This document shows, in pieces, positions 30,953 to 33,547 of a stretch of DNA of 33,547 nt. The DNA lies in NCBI GenBank assembly GCA_005889475.1, contig VBGT01000026.1, positions 81,544 through 115,090 of the forward strand, read 5' to 3'. The translations under genes and the position numbers were made by a program. Each line of letters begins with the position of its first letter. Positions within the stretch are counted from its first letter, which is position 1. This stretch comes from Chloroflexota bacterium (GTDB taxonomy: Bacteria > Chloroflexota > Limnocylindria > Limnocylindrales > CSP1-4). The notes under the pieces are model-generated. The model was not told the origin of the DNA, did not search any database, and saw only the letters and a list, made by a program, of their open reading frames with translations.

Positions 30953-31411
30953 CTAGTCGGCGGTTCGCGGCTCGAGCACGACGACGGCGGTCGGGGTGGC
31001 GCGTCGCGCGACGTACAGCCTGGCGTCGTGGAACATGGGCCAGAGGCGCTGGCGCTCCTCGCCCTGCGCTTCCCGAGCATGCACGGCCCGCGGCCCATCG
31101 ACCATCTCGATCGTCACGTCCGGCTCCGCCTTGAGGTTGAGCCACCAGCCGGGCTCGCCCTCCATCCAGCCGTTCATCGCGAGTGTCACGACGTTCGGGC
31201 CGTCCTCGTAGTAGCCGAGGATCGCGATGCGCTCCTTGCCCCTCTTCCGCCCGACCGTGTGCAGTCGCAGCGTCCCCCACTTCTCGGGCGTGGCGCGCCA
31301 GATGCCGCGCCGCCCGCCCGTCAGCCGAACGATCGCGCGATGCACCGCCCACGCGATCCGGATGAACCAGTTCGGCGGCAGTCGTCCCGGTTTGTCAGGT
31401 TGTTCTGCCAT
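30953..31411 (-). CDS. F420H2-dependent nitroreductase/quinone reductase-like (Ddn family)
   Basis: 152 residues. The split-barrel flavin/F420-binding fold is shown by WGTLRLHTVGRKRGKERIAILGYYEDGPNVVTLAMNGWMEGEPGWWLNLKAEPDVTIEM, matching the deazaflavin-dependent nitroreductase family (DUF385), where T-x-GRKSG-x-R and G...P-x-W--NL--P-V are the F420-contacting blocks. The N-terminal helix (PPNWFIRIAWAVHRAIVRLTGGR) may touch the membrane. Members reduce quinones or nitroaromatics with F420H2. ATG 31411 follows GAGGAGAGG, which begins at the end of repeat element A. It is the last gene of the right-end minus-strand series. Confidence 0.88.
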   Translation of the reverse strand: MAEQPDKPGRLPPNWFIRIAWAVHRAIVRLTGGRRGIWRATPEKWGTLRLHTVGRKRGKERIAILGYYEDGPNVVTLAMNGWMEGEPGWWLNLKAEPDVTIEMVDGPRAVHAREAQGEERQRLWPMFHDARLYVARRATPTAVVVLEPRTAD

Positions 31412-31421
31412 CGGCCTCTCC

Positions 31422-31444
31422 TCGCTCAGCGTTGCTGAATGTCA
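31422..31444 (-). repeat. 23-bp junction element, copy A
   Basis: On the minus strand it reads TGACATT-CAGCA-ACGCTGAGCGA. Its first three bases are the stop codon of the VOC gene, and its end runs into the ribosome-binding site of the Ddn-like gene. The centre TCAGC-AAC-GCTGA is self-complementary. Confidence 0.88.
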
Positions 31445-32098
31445 TTCGAGGATGATGCGCTGGCTCTCGGCCGGCAGGCCTTGGATGAGGAGTGCGAAGT
31501 CCCGACGTCCCTGCCTAAGGAGAACCGCCGACACCCGGGAGCGACCCGTCGCCACAGCGAGGGGTAAATCGTGCTCGCCGAGCCAGGCCGCGAGACGGGC
31601 CGGATCCGCGGTCAACGACAGGACCTTCAGCCTGGCCGGGCCGCCCGGATGGCGGACGGTTGTGGCACCCGGAAGGGGCACGCCGTCACCCCATTGGATG
31701 AAGAATGGAAGTGCGGGCTCGCGCGTCGCGACCTCGACGCCGGCGCTGCGCCAGCTTATGCGCCTCCCTCCCGGGGGGTCCCGAAACCCCGGAACGACGG
31801 GCAGACCGAGTCGCCGTCCGACTGCGTCGATCGCATCCGTTCGGACCGCCCATCCGAGCGGGCGTCCGGGACGGGCGGCGGCGATCCATCTCCCGAACGC
31901 GGTCTGATCAGCGGTCTCCCGATCGGCGACGGCGACGAGTTCCACGTAGCTGTCGCCAAGCGGGACGATCCGGTTCGCCGTGCCCCAGGCCGGATGTCGT
32001 CCACCCGCGACGGAGGTCAACCGGTAGCGCGCTTCGATCTCGGCCCCCGCGAGGGCGAGGTTGGCAACGGGTAGGACGACGTGATCGATCGCGAGCAC
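31442..32098 (-). CDS. VOC/glyoxalase-like domain protein
   Basis: 218 residues. The N-terminus MLAIDHVVLPVANLALAGAEIEARYRL, with a metal-ligand-type His6, and GTANRIVPLGDSYVELVAVADRETAD match the glyoxalase_3-like branch of the VOC superfamily. A second weaker half (LKVLSLTADPARLAAWLGEHDLPL…FALLIQGLP) suggests the usual paired beta-alpha-beta modules. The reaction is unknown. GTG 32098 gives the family start; TATCGT 9 nt upstream is a possible -10. Its TGA stop is the first three bases of repeat element A, and element B is 27 bp upstream of its start. Confidence 0.82.
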   Translation of the reverse strand: MLAIDHVVLPVANLALAGAEIEARYRLTSVAGGRHPAWGTANRIVPLGDSYVELVAVADRETADQTAFGRWIAAARPGRPLGWAVRTDAIDAVGRRLGLPVVPGFRDPPGGRRISWRSAGVEVATREPALPFFIQWGDGVPLPGATTVRHPGGPARLKVLSLTADPARLAAWLGEHDLPLAVATGRSRVSAVLLRQGRRDFALLIQGLPAESQRIILE

Positions 32099-32125
32099 GG
32101 TTAGCTCACGATACGTCTATGACAC

Positions 32126-32148
32126 TCGCTCAGCGTGCGGCAATGTCA
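32126..32148 (-). repeat. 23-bp junction element, copy B
   Basis: On the minus strand it reads TGACATT-GCCGC-ACGCTGAGCGA. The gene at 32130-32819 reads into it in another frame (…RDIAAR) and stops at the TGA inside GCTGAG. The VOC gene starts 27 bp downstream. Confidence 0.88.
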
Positions 32149-32819
32149 CGCGCTGGAAGCTCGACCGTGAACGCCCACGGGCCCATGGCTATCCGACCGC
32201 CCCCAGGAAACGGATCCATGAAGCGCTCGACCACGACCTCAAGCCTTCGGGCGGCAGCCGGCGGAGTTGGAGCGATCGTGACGAGGTACCGCGTCGGGCT
32301 GGGTCCGCTTCCGATGTTTTGGCCCGACGCACGATACGTGCTACCCGCGTCGTCGTGAACGGTGACATCCGCCCAGAAGCCTGCTGGCAGCGAGCCCGGC
32401 TTGGACCTCACCTCCAGGATCATCAGAAGACCGCCCTCGCGCATTTCTGCGGTCACGAGTTGGACCTCGTATCCACCCGCGTTTGAGGTCTCGAGGACAG
32501 GCACGATTGATCTGATCGGACCCAGGTCGACTTGCAGGAGTTCGCTCATCTCCCGCATGTCGGTCATCTCCTGCGGTGCGAGTTGGCCCTGCTCGTCCGA
32601 CGACGACCAGGACATGCCCCCGAACGTGAGCGAACGACCCATGCCGCGTATGAGCCAGAGGGACCCGAGCAAGCCAGCGAGCGCTCCGAGGATGAACCCA
32701 GCTAGCGCGCCGACACCGACCGGGATCCCATAGCCGGCCAAAAGCGCGACGATCGCCACCGCCACGATCGCTACGAATGCGACCCCAATGAATCGCCCGG
32801 GACCGGCCGCGTTCACCAA
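32130..32819 (-). CDS. Unrecognised protein with two N-terminal membrane helices
   Basis: 229 residues from TTG 32819, or 228 from GTG 32816; AGGAT lies about 13 nt upstream of the GTG. Two adjacent helices (FIGVAFVAIVAVAIVALLAGYGIPV and GVGALAGFILGALAGLLGSLWLI) are followed by a soluble region. The C-terminal ~110 residues alternate short strands (YEVQLVTAEMREGGLLMILEVRSKPG, FWADVTVHDDAGSTYRASGQ, TRYLVTIAPTP, RRLEVVVERFMDP, WAFTVELP), suggesting an immunoglobulin-like or jelly-roll domain outside the membrane. I do not recognise the family. The last six codons lie in repeat element B. Confidence 0.75.
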   Translation of the reverse strand: MVNAAGPGRFIGVAFVAIVAVAIVALLAGYGIPVGVGALAGFILGALAGLLGSLWLIRGMGRSLTFGGMSWSSSDEQGQLAPQEMTDMREMSELLQVDLGPIRSIVPVLETSNAGGYEVQLVTAEMREGGLLMILEVRSKPGSLPAGFWADVTVHDDAGSTYRASGQNIGSGPSPTRYLVTIAPTPPAAARRLEVVVERFMDPFPGGGRIAMGPWAFTVELPARDIAAR

Positions 32820-32898
32820 CAGGTCGTCATCCTAGGGCTCATGGTGTCGAGTTCGAGGGGCGTGGCGTCGGCCGCCTGGCTCGATCCCGTTGAGCACC

Positions 32899-32921
32899 TC
32901 ACTCAGCGTGGCTCAATGTCA
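32899..32921 (-). repeat. 23-bp junction element, copy C
   Basis: On the minus strand it reads TGACATT-GAGCC-ACGCTGAGTGA. It begins 6 bp after the stop of the upstream gene (32927-32929). This copy carries TGA in all three frames. Confidence 0.88.
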
Positions 32922-32926
32922 CGCGG

Positions 32927-33460
32927 TCAAACGGGTTTGGCGCACGAGAGCGCCGGGAATAGGAACAGGAAGTTCACGAAAACGAGAAGCCCTGCCATGA
33001 GGAGCCAGAGCTCAGCGGCAGGGACGACTGCCTGCCACGGCCGCACCCGGCGCGATAGATGTGCGGCGACTCGATACGGCACCGCGAAAGCCGCCGCAGC
33101 GAGTAGACCTGTGACCAGCGCCTGGGGAAGGATGTCAAGTGGGTTCGTGACGGGTCGGCAGTTGGCGAAGGTTACTGTCGCGAGCACAGTTGTCGTCGCG
33201 GCCAGCCCGATGCCAACAGTGGTCAGGTTGGCGACGAGCCGGGACGACTCCTCGAACTCCTCTGGGCCTTCGGCGAGGCCGGCAACTCCGGGCGCGAGAG
33301 CGAGCAAGGGCACCACGACGGCCCACCCTATCTGCGCGCGATCGAACGGCCCAACGAAGATGAGTCGGTCCGACACATACCAAACGCCGATGGCGGCCAG
33401 GACGAGCAGAGGTCCGGCGAAGACGGCGGCTCGGCTCTGGCGCGTTGAGAAAGTTGCCAT
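32927..33460 (-). CDS. Unrecognised membrane protein, about four helices
   Basis: 177 residues from ATG 33460; a TTG at 33487 is in frame but lies before repeat element D. Hydrophobic segments: AAVFAGPLLVLAAIGVWYV, IGWAVVVPLLALAPGVAGLA, LTTVGIGLAATTTVLATVTFA and LPQALVTGLLAAAAFAVPY, then AVVPAAELWLLMAGLLVFVNFLFLFPAL at the end, so four to five helices. An acidic patch (EGPEEFEESSR) separates helices 2 and 3. No family is recognised. The start codon lies directly at the end of element D and the stop 6 bp before element C, so it fills the space between two copies. Confidence 0.75.
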   Translation of the reverse strand: MATFSTRQSRAAVFAGPLLVLAAIGVWYVSDRLIFVGPFDRAQIGWAVVVPLLALAPGVAGLAEGPEEFEESSRLVANLTTVGIGLAATTTVLATVTFANCRPVTNPLDILPQALVTGLLAAAAFAVPYRVAAHLSRRVRPWQAVVPAAELWLLMAGLLVFVNFLFLFPALSCAKPV

Positions 33461-33482
33461 CGCTCGGCGTCGCGCAATGTCA
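33460..33482 (-). repeat. 23-bp junction element, copy D
   Basis: On the minus strand it reads TGACATT-GCGCG-ACGCCGAGCGA. Its first three bases are the stop codon of the truncated gene at the window edge, and its last base is the A of the next gene's ATG. Confidence 0.88.
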
Positions 33483-33547
33483 CCCAATCCGCTGGTTCCC
33501 TGTTCGGATCTTCCAGTACGAGTCCTTCATGACGACCTTGCCATCTC
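33480..33547 (-). CDS. C-terminal fragment of an unknown gene at the window edge
   Basis: An open frame enters from the right edge and gives 21 residues, DGKVVMKDSYWKIRTGNQRIG without its first residue being known as a start, then TGA at 33482-33480. The TGA is the first three bases of repeat element D, as with the VOC gene and element A. No family can be assigned from so short a piece. That it is coding rests on the shared stop/element layout and on the lack of other function for the sequence. Confidence 0.5.
   Translation of the reverse strand, partial: DGKVVMKDSYWKIRTGNQRIG

Noticed and set aside
31422-33482. Integron cassette array with attC sites
   Set aside because: The elements are only 23 bp and lack the GTTRRRY core and the paired R and L boxes of attC; no integrase is visible. 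A cassette-like layout remains possible by another mechanism.

Overview
The window is uniformly GC-rich (clearly above 65 percent by eye), densely coded, and has no rRNA, tRNA, CRISPR array or insertion sequence that I can see. The gene content points to an environmental Chloroflexota lineage (Limnocylindria/Ellin6529-like), with Actinomycetota (Thermoleophilia-like) as the main alternative. It includes two F420-type oxidoreductase families, a nickel superoxide dismutase with its maturation protease, a UdgX-type uracil-DNA glycosylase, a LysM membrane protein with a four-cysteine N-terminus, and many genes that seem leaderless. This placement is inference, since no 16S or other marker gene is present.

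Positions 1-9373 form an alpha-glucan (glycogen) region. A glycogen synthase (glgA, cut by the left edge) is divergent from an alpha-glucan phosphorylase, a GH57 4-alpha-glucanotransferase-like enzyme, a YtrA-type GntR regulator and a large GH13 enzyme. A 44-residue membrane protein is divergent from the GntR gene. A perfect palindrome at the phosphorylase promoter and a 25-bp imperfect palindrome before the GntR gene are likely operators. The enzymes together would build, phosphorolyse and rearrange storage glucan.

Positions 9285-16239 (minus strand) are a three-gene signalling operon joined by 4-nt overlaps: a hybrid histidine kinase of about 1,810 residues with seven GAF domains, a free Hpt protein, and a response regulator fused to a class III nucleotide cyclase. 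This is a complete His-Asp-His-Asp phosphorelay ending in cyclic nucleotide synthesis. Three of the GAF domains are an exact-period 528-bp tandem duplication.

Positions 16318-20170 (plus) hold a GNAT acetyltransferase overlapping a proline racemase-family gene, a four-helix holin-like membrane protein, a diaminopimelate decarboxylase-like enzyme and an NTF2-like protein. Two back-to-back hairpins separate them from a minus-strand group (20202-23359): a GT87-like membrane mannosyltransferase, UdgX and the LysM protein. Positions 23465-25590 (plus) are sodN, sodX and a double-SIS sugar isomerase. An LLM-type F420 oxidoreductase (25611-26594) is divergent from a MarR regulator and DHA2 efflux pump pair. 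A Rieske protein, a 349-bp non-coding gap with 13-bp tandem repeats, a LOG-family protein and a small membrane protein follow.

The right end (30953-33547, minus) is the most unusual part. Four successive gene junctions each carry a 23-bp element, TGACATT-N5-ACGCyGAGyGA, aligned without gaps and repeatedly supplying the stop codon of the preceding gene. The genes between the copies are a Ddn-like F420 enzyme, a VOC protein, two unrecognised membrane proteins and a truncated C-terminus at the window edge.
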